Assembly (NCBI RefSeq): GCF_030161115.1
Contig: NZ_BSPQ01000015.1
Span: 1-64,000 of the forward strand
DNA length: 64,000 bases
Source of the DNA: Psychromonas marina
GTDB lineage: Bacteria > Pseudomonadota > Gammaproteobacteria > Enterobacterales > Psychromonadaceae
Reading direction: 5' to 3'
Positions within the stretch are counted from its first letter, which is position 1. Each line of letters opens with the position of its first letter. Positions 45,637-54,650 of this stretch are shown here, piece after piece. The position numbers and the translations under genes were made by a program. The notes under the pieces were generated by a model. It searched no databases. It was not told where the DNA came from and worked only from the letters and a program-made list of their open reading frames with translations.

Positions 45637-47868
45637 ATGAAAAAGGTACTCTTACCAACACTCGTATCGATGGCATTATTTGGCTGTGCTAGCTCCCCAA
45701 TGACAGAGCAACAACAGGCTCAGAAAGCACCGGATATGCCACTGAAATATCTTGCGAATCAAATTAATCTTGGTATTGGTGCGGCATTAGAGACGGCGCA
45801 TTTACAAGATCCGTTATTTAAACAAACGCTGATTAGAGAATTTTCACAAATTACGCCTGAAAATGAGATGAAATTCATGTATCTACAGCCTGAACAAAAT
45901 CGTTTTGATTTTAGTAAAGGGGATCAGTTAGTCGATTTTGCAGTTGAAAATGATATGACAGTAAAAGGACATGCCCTTGTTTGGCATATTCAAAACCCGC
46001 AATGGTTAGAAGAGGGTGAATGGTCAAAACAAGAGTTAAAAGATATTTTAGAAAATCATATTAAAACCGTCGTTGGTCATTACCGCGGAAAAATAGCTTA
46101 CTGGGATGTCGTCAATGAAGCATTTGATGATAATGGATTATTCAGAGACACATTGTGGTATCGCACGTTAGGCGAAGAATACATTGAAATGGCATTTCGT
46201 TGGGCACATGAAGCCGATCCTGACGCCCTTCTCCATTATAACGATTACTCTACAGAGGGAATGAATACTAAATCGAATGCCGTTTATCGCCACCTAAAAA
46301 CATTAATTGAGAAAGGTGTTCCTATTCATGGCGTTGGTACGCAGTTACATTTAACGGGTGATCACCCTGTTAATGATGCAAGAATAGCGCGTAATATAGA
46401 GCGTTTATCTGAGCTTGGATTAGATATTCATTTCACAGAAATAGATGTGCGTATCCGCGACAGTAACGATGATAGTGACCTGCAAGATCAAGCACAACGT
46501 TATGAAAGACTAACTCAACTCGCTGCCTATTACCCTGAAGTTGACTTAATAACTACCTGGGGGGTAAGTGATAAATATTCGTGGATACCAAGTTGGTTTA
46601 AAGGTTATGGGCGCGCATTAATGTTTGATGAAAGCTACCAACCTAAACCCGCATACCATGCAGTCCAAAATGTATTAAACGAGGCTGCAACGGGCAATTT
46701 TAGTTATCAACCCGCTATCGAATCTAACGGTCTTAAACGCAGCATACAACCATTTAACGCGAGACAATTAACCTCGGATAAATTTGATGCCGCTAACGTA
46801 GTGTATTACCCCTTTGCTTACAATCAATTGAATAACAAAGATCAAACCTTGCCCGAACGCCATACCATCGATGGAAAATGGGCAGTTGGGTACCACATGA
46901 ATAAGTTAGTAGGACAAGTAATACGCAATGATAAGCACACTGTTATTGACCATCAAGAAAGCCATGAGAATGATAACGTTGAAGTATTTGTTCGCTTAGG
47001 TGATGACTTTTGGCAATTTAGAGCGATCGTCGGGCAGGACTTCTCTCCTATTGGATTTCCTGGAAAAGCAACGGGCACATGGAATGCTGATGGCAGCGTC
47101 TTTGATTTCACTGTTGAGTTCGATGATTATAAAGATTTAGTTGGCGAAACTATCGGCTTTAATATTGCATTATCTGATAACGATAGTGAGCAAAAAAACG
47201 GTACTCGTCACGCCCAACTGTATCCCTTAAGTGGCAATAATATTGGCTGGCAAGGAGAAGAATTTGGCGAATTATTTATGAATGGTCAAAATGCTGTTAT
47301 CTCCCCTATTCCCGTTGCTAACCCACCAGCATTTAAACTAACTACGTTAGATAGTACACCAGATTCAGCGCAGGAGGTTTGGGATCAAGGCTACCGCTAC
47401 TCACTCGCTTTTAATCAGCTAAACCAGAAAGATATGACCGTCGATAGTGCAGATAATTTCTCTGGCAACTGGTCTGTCGCATATCACGAAAACTGGCTAT
47501 ACGGTGTGGTTAACCGCATTGATGAGGTGACAGTCACAGACCTTGAATCATCTTATCAAAATGATAATGTTGAAATTTTTATTCAGCAGGATGATGAAGG
47601 TGCAATGACTCATTTCCGTACTGTTGTTGGTCAAGATTTTGAGCGTACAGGTCATGTGGGGGGGTATAAAGCACAGTGGAATGAAGCTGGGACGCAATTA
47701 TTTTTTGCCATTGAGTTAGATTCTGCACTTAAACGTGGTGATCAGCTTAAGTGGAATATCGCCCTAGCAGGTAATGATGGTACCCAAAGAAAATACCAAC
47801 TTTACCCTATTCCAGGGAGTAATATTGCTTATTTAGGTGAAGAGCTTACTAAATTACAGGTTGAATAA
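45637..47868 (+). CDS. GH10 endo-1,4-beta-xylanase lipoprotein with two CBM9-like domains (copy 1)
   Basis: The 743-residue protein begins with a lipoprotein signal MKKVLLPTLVSMALFGC (lipid Cys17), so it is anchored in a membrane, probably the outer membrane. The GH10 barrel (~37-350) has acid/base Glu161 in DVVNEAFDD and nucleophile Glu268 in HFTEIDVR. Two CBM9-like domains follow (~385-560 and ~580-743), each with the WAV.YH..L.G.V, HENDNVE.F and QLYP..G.N marks. It cuts xylan outside the cell into oligosaccharides. The next gene is a close paralogue. An AAGGA ribosome site precedes the ATG. Confidence 0.95.
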   Translation: MKKVLLPTLVSMALFGCASSPMTEQQQAQKAPDMPLKYLANQINLGIGAALETAHLQDPLFKQTLIREFSQITPENEMKFMYLQPEQNRFDFSKGDQLVDFAVENDMTVKGHALVWHIQNPQWLEEGEWSKQELKDILENHIKTVVGHYRGKIAYWDVVNEAFDDNGLFRDTLWYRTLGEEYIEMAFRWAHEADPDALLHYNDYSTEGMNTKSNAVYRHLKTLIEKGVPIHGVGTQLHLTGDHPVNDARIARNIERLSELGLDIHFTEIDVRIRDSNDDSDLQDQAQRYERLTQLAAYYPEVDLITTWGVSDKYSWIPSWFKGYGRALMFDESYQPKPAYHAVQNVLNEAATGNFSYQPAIESNGLKRSIQPFNARQLTSDKFDAANVVYYPFAYNQLNNKDQTLPERHTIDGKWAVGYHMNKLVGQVIRNDKHTVIDHQESHENDNVEVFVRLGDDFWQFRAIVGQDFSPIGFPGKATGTWNADGSVFDFTVEFDDYKDLVGETIGFNIALSDNDSEQKNGTRHAQLYPLSGNNIGWQGEEFGELFMNGQNAVISPIPVANPPAFKLTTLDSTPDSAQEVWDQGYRYSLAFNQLNQKDMTVDSADNFSGNWSVAYHENWLYGVVNRIDEVTVTDLESSYQNDNVEIFIQQDDEGAMTHFRTVVGQDFERTGHVGGYKAQWNEAGTQLFFAIELDSALKRGDQLKWNIALAGNDGTQRKYQLYPIPGSNIAYLGEELTKLQVE

Positions 47869-47922
47869 TCACAACTAGCTAGTAATCATAAACACTCTGG
47901 CTAATATCACCATATTCAGACT

Positions 47923-47948
47923 AAGGAGAGCATTCGCTCTCCTTTTTT
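47923..47948 (+). terminator. Intrinsic terminator after xylanase 1
   Basis: AAGGAGAGC (47923-47931), loop ATTC, GCTCTCCTT (47936-47944), then TTTT. It shows the two xylanase genes are separate transcription units. Confidence 0.88.
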
Positions 47949-48293
47949 AATGAGCTTACAATAAGCCACACATAAAAAACCCAAACAATTAAAAGGATAA
48001 AATGTGAGTTAACACTCACATCATAATTTATTTCAATTTATTATACTGAATTGTTCCCTCCCTTTTTATCTCACTGTCTACCGTCTTGCGCATCTTCACA
48101 ATTATGATTTTGCGGGAAAATACATAACTTAGTTTATTAAATAAAGGAAAGAAAAAAACAGGCGCGTGGCTCATAGTGAAATTGTCGTTAAAGCTTGGTA
48201 ATTACCTACAAAATAACTGCCTAATAAGTAATTATTTACAAGCGCTATCAATTAGTTCAATGAATTTACTAATAAAAAACACAAGGAATAATA
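47949..48293 (+). promoter_or_regulatory. Promoter region of xylanase 2
   Basis: A CRP-like half site (TCACA, 48096-48100), a GGGAAAATACATAACT box (48114-48129) and CATAGTGAA (48172-48180) are present. Spacings (13 bases between TCACA and GGG; 58 bases from GGG to CATAGTGAA) are identical to those before xylanase 1, while surrounding bases differ, so these elements look selected. Confidence 0.6.
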
Positions 48294-50522
48294 ATGAAAA
48301 AAGTACTCTTACCAACATTGGTCACAGTGGCATTATTTGGATGTGCTAATACACAAGATGAAAAAGTAGTTGTCCAAGAAACAGCACCTGAAAGTGCTGG
48401 GATGCCACTTAAATATTTAGCCAATCAAGTTAACCTTGGTATTGGTGCTGCATTAGAAACAAGACATTTACAGGATCCGCAATTCAAAGAAACATTGATC
48501 AGAGAGTTCTCACAGATCACACCTGAAAATGAAATGAAGTTCATGTATGTACACCCTGAAAAAGATCGCTTTGATTTTAGCAAAGGTGACCAACTGGTCG
48601 ATTTTGCAATGGAAAACAACATGGAGGTCAAAGGTCATGCACTGGTTTGGCATATCCAAAACCCTAAATGGTTAGAAGATGGAAATTGGTCAAAACAAGA
48701 ACTGAAAGATATCCTAGAAAATCACATTAAAACCGTTGTTGGTCATTACAAAGGAAAATTAGCTTATTGGGATGTGGTGAACGAAGCATTTGATGACAAT
48801 GGTGGTTTCAGAGAAACACTTTGGTATAAAACATTAGGTGAAGAGTACATTGAGCTTGCATTCCGTTGGGCACATGAAGCGGATCCAGATGCGATCTTAT
48901 TCTATAACGATTACTCAACTGAGGGTATGTCGTCAAAATCAAATGCCGTTTATCGACACATTAAAGCCTTAATTGAAAAAGGTGTACCGATTCATGGTGT
49001 AGGCACTCAATTACATTTAACAGCCGAAAACCCAATCAGCGATTCAGCCATCGCACGTAATATTGAACGCCTTGCCGATCTTGACTTGAGTGTTCATTTC
49101 ACTGAGATAGACGTGCGAATTCGTAACAGTGAAGATGGTTTAGACAATCAAGCTAAACGTTATGGAAAATTGATGAAATTAGCGGCATTTTACCCTGAAG
49201 TGGACTTGTTCACTACCTGGGGTATCAGTGATAAATATTCATGGATACCAGGTTGGTTTGATGGTTACGGCCGTGCATTAATGTTTGATGAGAATTACCA
49301 AACAAAACCTGCATACAAAACAGTGCAAGGCATATTAACTGACGCGGTAACAGGTAACTTTAGTTACGAGCCAGTGACAGATCTAAGTAAAGTACAGCGC
49401 TATGTACAAGCCTTTAATGCAAAAGAGTTAACATCAACTAAATTCGATGCAAGTAAAGCGGTTTTTTATCCATTTGCATTTAACCAATTAAACGGAAAAA
49501 ACCAAGCATTAACGCCAGAGCAACGTAACTCAATAGACGGGAAATGGGCTGTTTCGTACTACAAAAACAAATTAATTGGCCAAGTTATTCGTAAGGATAA
49601 TGTCACTTACATCGATAATGCACAGGCACATGAAAATGACAATATTGAATTATTCATCCGTATCGGAGAACAATTCTGGCAGTTTAGATCTCTTGTTGGT
49701 CAAGACTTTGCACCGCTAGGCTTCCCAGGTAAAGCAACCGGAGAATGGAGCGCAGATGGCAGTGTTTTCAACTTCACAGTTGAGCTATCTGAATACGATG
49801 ATTTAGTGGGTGAAACATTTGGTTTCAATATTGCGTTAGCAGATAACGATGGTACTAACCGTACTGCACAACTTTACCCATTAACAGGCAGCAATACTGG
49901 CTGGCAAGGTGAAGAGTTTGGTGAAATATTCATGAATGGTCAAAATGCAGTTGTTGCATCAATACCTGTTTCTACGCCACCAGCCTTTAGAGCGGCAAAA
50001 CTCAGTAGCGCACCGACTTCAGCACAGGATGTTTTAGACCAAAGTTACGAATATTCATTGTCATACAATCAGTTAAACCAAAGCGATATGTCAGTAGCAG
50101 ACCACCAAGATATCTCAGGAAGCTGGGCTGTTGGCTACCATGAGAACTGGCTATACGGTGTTGTTAATCGTGTAGACGATACAACGGTTACCTCAATGGC
50201 ACAAACTTACCAAAACGATAATGTTGAAGTGTTTGTACAACAAGGTGAAAAGGCAATGACACAGTTCCGTAGTGTGGTAGGTAAAGACTTTGAAAAAATA
50301 GGTTATACCGGTCAATACAATGCCCAATGGAACGATGAGGGAACACAGCTTTTCTTTGCTATTGAATTAAGCGCAGCACTTAAAAATGGTGAATCAATCG
50401 CGTGGAATATTGCCCTTGCGGATAATGATGATGGCACAACAAGAAAACATCAACTTTACCCAGTACCGGGTAGTAACATCTCTTACTTAGGCGAAGAGTT
50501 AACTAAATTAATCGCTGAATAG
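48294..50522 (+). CDS. GH10 endo-1,4-beta-xylanase lipoprotein with two CBM9-like domains (copy 2)
   Basis: The 742-residue protein is a close paralogue of the upstream xylanase over its whole length. Lipid Cys17 (ALFGC), acid/base Glu164 (DVVNEAFDD) and nucleophile Glu271 (HFTEID) are all kept. Two C-terminal CBM9-like domains are present with HENDNIELF and QNDNVEVF marks. Both copies look intact, with differences spread over loops and the lipoprotein linker, so functional specialisation rather than decay is likely. An AAGGA ribosome site precedes the ATG. Confidence 0.95.
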   Translation: MKKVLLPTLVTVALFGCANTQDEKVVVQETAPESAGMPLKYLANQVNLGIGAALETRHLQDPQFKETLIREFSQITPENEMKFMYVHPEKDRFDFSKGDQLVDFAMENNMEVKGHALVWHIQNPKWLEDGNWSKQELKDILENHIKTVVGHYKGKLAYWDVVNEAFDDNGGFRETLWYKTLGEEYIELAFRWAHEADPDAILFYNDYSTEGMSSKSNAVYRHIKALIEKGVPIHGVGTQLHLTAENPISDSAIARNIERLADLDLSVHFTEIDVRIRNSEDGLDNQAKRYGKLMKLAAFYPEVDLFTTWGISDKYSWIPGWFDGYGRALMFDENYQTKPAYKTVQGILTDAVTGNFSYEPVTDLSKVQRYVQAFNAKELTSTKFDASKAVFYPFAFNQLNGKNQALTPEQRNSIDGKWAVSYYKNKLIGQVIRKDNVTYIDNAQAHENDNIELFIRIGEQFWQFRSLVGQDFAPLGFPGKATGEWSADGSVFNFTVELSEYDDLVGETFGFNIALADNDGTNRTAQLYPLTGSNTGWQGEEFGEIFMNGQNAVVASIPVSTPPAFRAAKLSSAPTSAQDVLDQSYEYSLSYNQLNQSDMSVADHQDISGSWAVGYHENWLYGVVNRVDDTTVTSMAQTYQNDNVEVFVQQGEKAMTQFRSVVGKDFEKIGYTGQYNAQWNDEGTQLFFAIELSAALKNGESIAWNIALADNDDGTTRKHQLYPVPGSNISYLGEELTKLIAE

Positions 50523-50573
50523 AAACGATTAAAAGCTCCCCTCTATCCTATAAGGGGAATTAAACAGGACTTT

Positions 50574-50607
50574 AAGGGATGAAATTTAGCGATTTCATCC
50601 CTTTTTT
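50574..50607 (+). terminator. Intrinsic terminator after xylanase 2
   Basis: AGGGATGAAAT (50575-50585), loop TTAGCG, ATTTCATCCCT (50592-50602), then TTTTT. A weaker hairpin (TCCCC/GGGGA, from about 50537) precedes it. Confidence 0.88.
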
Positions 50608-50697
50608 ATTGCTGTTTTTTGTGTTCTCATAAAAACAGATAAGGTATTTAAATCTAACACTGATCACATTCGAAATTTCACCCAAAAAGGAAAGTTA

Positions 50698-51183
50698 ATG
50701 GATATTCATAAGTGGGCTGAAAAAGCGATGTTGATGGATGATGAGGCATGGAATAGGCATGCTAATCCCTGGAGTGTCTACTCACGTTTTACCACCTTAC
50801 CATTAATATCGTTGGCCTTTTGGTCACGAGAGTGGATTGATATTTACTCTGTTTTATTGATTGCGCTTTCTTTTCTCTGGGTTTGGGTAAATCCTCGCTT
50901 ATTCAGTGTACCTAAAAGTACTAACAACTGGGCATCAATGGGCACGTTTGGAGAGCGAATATACCTAAATAGGCACAATCAAGAGATCCCGATTCATCAC
51001 CTTAAAACCTGTCGAGTGCTGCAATCCCTCTCAGCAATCGGCCTGCCCTTTTTTGTGTATGGGCTTTACGCATTAGATATTGGGATTTTGATACTAGGCA
51101 ATCTCTGGATAATGATATTTAAAGCCTGGTTCGTAGATCGCATGGTTTGGTTGTATATGGAGATGAAAGAATCAAATCCATGA
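50698..51183 (+). CDS. Small membrane protein of uncharacterised family (DUF6653-like)
   Basis: The 161-residue protein has a conserved-looking N-terminus (MDDEAWNRHANPWSVYSRF) followed by hydrophobic segments at ~34-44, ~49-65 and ~116-140. The N-terminal pattern is one I associate with the uncharacterised family DUF6653, though I cannot verify the number here. An AAAGGAAAG ribosome site precedes the ATG. It has its own promoter gap and ends at a bidirectional terminator. Nothing in the sequence ties it to xylan use. Confidence 0.8.
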   Translation: MDIHKWAEKAMLMDDEAWNRHANPWSVYSRFTTLPLISLAFWSREWIDIYSVLLIALSFLWVWVNPRLFSVPKSTNNWASMGTFGERIYLNRHNQEIPIHHLKTCRVLQSLSAIGLPFFVYGLYALDIGILILGNLWIMIFKAWFVDRMVWLYMEMKESNP

Positions 51184-51265
51184 TACCAACAATGGTTTAA
51201 AACATAACAGGATGACACCGATATGGTATAGCTATCCTTTTTCACAGGTTAAGGATATAGAAAAG

Positions 51266-51295
51266 AAAATGCCTCGCTATTAACGAGGCATTTTT
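51266..51295. terminator. Bidirectional terminator
   Basis: AAAATGCCTCG (51266-51276), loop CTATTAA, CGAGGCATTTT (51284-51294), with T runs on both strands. It serves the converging membrane-protein and GH43 genes. Confidence 0.9.
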
Positions 51296-51330
51296 ATTTA
51301 CAGTAAAAAAACATTATCAATATAAAGCGC

Positions 51331-52941
51331 TTAGTGCTCTAAATATTCCAAATAATCAAAGTCAGCATGGGCTTTCTGTCCTGTGATATCAGCGGCAAAC
51401 AGCGCAACAAAGCTCCCAGTGAAACGGAAAATATCAGGGCCGCCCTCATCGGATAAAGGCGTGCTATTTAATGCAGGACCGATGCTACGCCATGTTTTAC
51501 CATCTAACGAGTAACTGTATTTATACCATTGTTTATCAAGGGTCAGGCGCATATAGACACTACATGCATCACCAATACCTACCTCTTGTGAATATTCACC
51601 ATACTCATCATTAATATTGCCAACGACTTGTAGGACACGTTCACCTTCATCATTAGCGGTCATTTTCAAGAAGTAATGCCCATTTCTTGCATAATAAGCA
51701 CACAAGCCAGCCATTTGATAAGGTGTTTCAGGTCTAAACTCCATCTTCGTTTCAGCACGGGCAGAGTGCGACTGGAAACGTCGTGCGATTAGGCTTTGCT
51801 CATAACGTGAAGAGAGGTAATGACGCCCTTTTAAGCGTAGGTGGCCTGGACGTTCTGTCAACGATACCCAGTCTTCATTAACGGGCTCACGTAAGGTCTG
51901 ATAATCAAGGCGCAGTGTCTTGCTACCAAAATCATCAAGCCCATCTTCAGCAGGCCAAGGAGATAACGGTAAGTTAGGCGCTTCGACTTCAAGCACCGGT
52001 GTTTTACCTGTTGTAACGTATGGCCAATCATCTTGCCAATGTGCTTTTTGCAGTGCGGTTTCACGCCCTAAAATAGAAAAATGATTATTATAGTCAGGCA
52101 TGAATTGATAACCCTCAGGGTTGGTAATACCGCGTCCGCATAGATGACTTAGGTACCATTCACCATTTTGAGTTTCCACAAGAAAGCCATGACCTGCACG
52201 TGAAAGAGGTGCGCCTTCCTGAAAACGGCTGGTCAAGATAGGATTATCAGGATGCACTTCATAAGGACCAGCAATATCTTTAGCGCGACATACCGTCACA
52301 GCATGATCCATTGCTGTACCACCTTCAGCGGTAATCAAATAATAATAGCCATCCTTTTTAAGCATTTGCGGCCCTTCAGTACAGCCAAGTGCAGTCCCCG
52401 CAAAAATGTTTTTCGCTTTGCCGACTAACTTACCTGCATCTGCATCAAATTCCTGCAGTACAATACCACCAAAGTAGTTTTTATTTGCTCGGCCATCCCA
52501 GACCATATTGAGCATATATTTTTTGCCATCATCATCGTGAAATAAAGAGGGATCAAACCCATAGTTACCAATGGATACCGGATCACTCCAAGGTCCCTCA
52601 GGATGATCAGCGGTGACCACAAAGCTTGGGGTTGCCATCCAATTACCACCACGACAGGCATGTACATTAGAAAAGCATAACCAATATTTTCCATCAGAAT
52701 AAGTAAGCGCAGGCGCATAAACCCCTTCTGAATTATCCATACCTTTCATATCGAGCTGAGAAGTACGTGTTAATGCATGGCTAATCAAACGCCAATTAAG
52801 CAAATCTTTTGAGTGATGAATTTGTATACCCGGAAACCATTCAAAGGTCGATGTTGCAATGTAATAATCATCGCCAACTCGAATGATAGAAGGATCAGGA
52901 TTGAAGCCTTTTAATACAGGATTTATTATCTTATGCGTCAT
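51331..52941 (-). CDS. xynB: GH43 beta-xylosidase with C-terminal beta-sandwich, cytoplasmic
   Basis: The 536-residue protein has no signal peptide. The propeller domain (~1-320) carries the catalytic set Asp16 (NPDPS), Asp130 (GFDPSLF) and Glu189 (CTEGPQ), at nearly the positions of the Selenomonas-type beta-xylosidase. The C-terminal ~200 residues are the beta-sandwich that closes the active site in this subfamily (KTLRLDYQTLREP, RRFQSHSARAETKMEF). It releases xylose from xylo-oligosaccharides inside the cell. It lies left of the MATE gene on the same strand with a palindrome between. Confidence 0.94.
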   Translation of the reverse strand: MTHKIINPVLKGFNPDPSIIRVGDDYYIATSTFEWFPGIQIHHSKDLLNWRLISHALTRTSQLDMKGMDNSEGVYAPALTYSDGKYWLCFSNVHACRGGNWMATPSFVVTADHPEGPWSDPVSIGNYGFDPSLFHDDDGKKYMLNMVWDGRANKNYFGGIVLQEFDADAGKLVGKAKNIFAGTALGCTEGPQMLKKDGYYYLITAEGGTAMDHAVTVCRAKDIAGPYEVHPDNPILTSRFQEGAPLSRAGHGFLVETQNGEWYLSHLCGRGITNPEGYQFMPDYNNHFSILGRETALQKAHWQDDWPYVTTGKTPVLEVEAPNLPLSPWPAEDGLDDFGSKTLRLDYQTLREPVNEDWVSLTERPGHLRLKGRHYLSSRYEQSLIARRFQSHSARAETKMEFRPETPYQMAGLCAYYARNGHYFLKMTANDEGERVLQVVGNINDEYGEYSQEVGIGDACSVYMRLTLDKQWYKYSYSLDGKTWRSIGPALNSTPLSDEGGPDIFRFTGSFVALFAADITGQKAHADFDYLEYLEH

Positions 52942-53040
52942 AGTTGGTCTCGATTAGACTCCGCTTATTTTTAATGAAAAAGTACAATAAATGCTGGAGT
53001 GGGTTAAAGAATCTATTAATTAACCACTATATTTTACTGT

Positions 53041-53078
53041 TTAACCTATCAATTCAATTATGAAATTTGATAGGTTAA
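53041..53078. promoter_or_regulatory. 12-bp inverted repeat between MATE and xynB
   Basis: TTAACCTATCAA (53041-53052) and TTGATAGGTTAA (53067-53078) are perfect arms with a 14-base spacer. It lies about 100 bases upstream of xynB and about 90 past the MATE stop. Without a U run on the minus strand it fits an operator at least as well as a terminator. Confidence 0.5.
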
Positions 53079-53164
53079 TTCCTCAATTTGTTTAATGTGT
53101 GTTATCTCTCGATAATAACGGCATCAATGAGTTAACTTCCAGCTTTTATTTTATGTAGTGCACC

Positions 53165-54553
53165 TTAGGCATTAACAATGGTTAAATTTTTCAACCAATG
53201 ACGTTTACAATAACGGCTGAAACAAAGTGAAAACTTAATGATCTCTTCACTTAACATCATCATATACACATATTGAAAATCCCAGTTTAAGACAAAGGCT
53301 GCAATTGCCGTCAATGGCACACCCACCATCCACATCGAGATAAAGTCCATGCGTAAGCAGAATAAATTATCACCACCAGCACGTAAAATGCCATTAATGA
53401 TGAGCATATTAAGCATGCGTAGCCACAACGCACAACACAGTACCAGTAAGGCAGGTGAGGCAAGTGGTGCTAATTCATCGCTACTTAAGTGCAACCAAGA
53501 TAAAAGTTGATCCTGACCTTGTAATAGCAATAGACAAGTACCGACACCAACGACTAATACGATTTTAATGAAAAACGTCGACATCTGCTGTGCCTGTGCA
53601 AAATCGTCTTTACCCATCGCTTGCCCCAGCAATACAGAGCACGCGACAGAAAGCCCAAAAAACAGTGAATAGCACAATGACTCAAAAGGACCTAACAGGC
53701 TAAAAACGGCCAATTCGGTGGTGCCCATTTGCCCAAAAACGATTTGATAAGTGAGCGTTCCGCATGCCCACACCAAAGCACTTGCAGTAGAGGGGATCAC
53801 TAATTTTTTATAGGAATGCCACAGCTTTTTTGAACGACTTAACACTAATGTCGTCGTGGTAAATAACCAGTGTTGTCGTCGATATAGCACCATAAAGATT
53901 AAGCCGACTTGTAATAGACGGGATAGTGTAGTCGCCAAAGCAGCACCTGCAACGCCCATTGCTGGCACACCAAATCCACCTTTAATAAGCCAAAAATTTA
54001 ATGCTATGTTGATGAAGATGGTCACCGTCCCTAAACAGAGCGGTGTCATCGTATCCCCAGAAGAGCGCATCGCAGACTCTGAAATACTGATCATATGAGT
54101 AAGAATCAGTACCGGAAAACTGTACCAAAGGTAGGTAGCACCGAGCTCAATCACCTTCGTATCACTGGTTTGCAGCATCATGAGATAACTAGAAAACAGT
54201 GTCATTATCAGCGTTACTGGAATCAGTATTTTGATACCGCAATGCAGCGCTAGCATGGTAATTGTCTTTGCAGAACTACGATCGTTTTTCCCCCAATACT
54301 GCGCCACTAATATCCCATTTGCCGATGACATGCCCGCGATAATCATCACAGCAACAAACTGCCACTTTGAGGCGATTCCAACAGATGCCGTTGCTTCTTT
54401 ACCAAAATCACTCACCATTAGCACATCAGCAATAGCCAGTATTGCCACTAATGCACTTTGAATTGCAACGGGGATGGCTAACTTAGCAACCTTAGACAAC
54501 AGCCCATTAGGTATAGCGTTATTGGTTTCGTTCTGATAAGTTTTAACGTTCAT
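53165..54553 (-). CDS. MATE-family multidrug/cation antiporter
   Basis: The 462-residue protein has 12 predicted membrane segments arranged as two homologous halves, with ASVGIASKWQFVAVMIIAGMSSANGILVAQYWG and ACSVLLGQAMGKDDFAQAQ typical of MATE exporters. A GAGGAAC ribosome site precedes the ATG. It is divergent from an AraC-type regulator gene only 97 bases away, which probably controls it. MATE proteins expel drugs or organic cations using sodium or protons. Its place among xylan genes might reflect export of sugar-phosphate analogues, phenolics or sugars, but that is speculation. Confidence 0.9.
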   Translation of the reverse strand: MNVKTYQNETNNAIPNGLLSKVAKLAIPVAIQSALVAILAIADVLMVSDFGKEATASVGIASKWQFVAVMIIAGMSSANGILVAQYWGKNDRSSAKTITMLALHCGIKILIPVTLIMTLFSSYLMMLQTSDTKVIELGATYLWYSFPVLILTHMISISESAMRSSGDTMTPLCLGTVTIFINIALNFWLIKGGFGVPAMGVAGAALATTLSRLLQVGLIFMVLYRRQHWLFTTTTLVLSRSKKLWHSYKKLVIPSTASALVWACGTLTYQIVFGQMGTTELAVFSLLGPFESLCYSLFFGLSVACSVLLGQAMGKDDFAQAQQMSTFFIKIVLVVGVGTCLLLLQGQDQLLSWLHLSSDELAPLASPALLVLCCALWLRMLNMLIINGILRAGGDNLFCLRMDFISMWMVGVPLTAIAAFVLNWDFQYVYMMMLSEEIIKFSLCFSRYCKRHWLKNLTIVNA

Positions 54554-54650
54554 ATTAGTTCCTCAATTTAGAAGCGAACTATAGGTGCATAAAGGCCATA
54601 AAAAAATGTTCAAAAACAGAGAAAACCTGTGCGAATCCGTCATTGAATAA

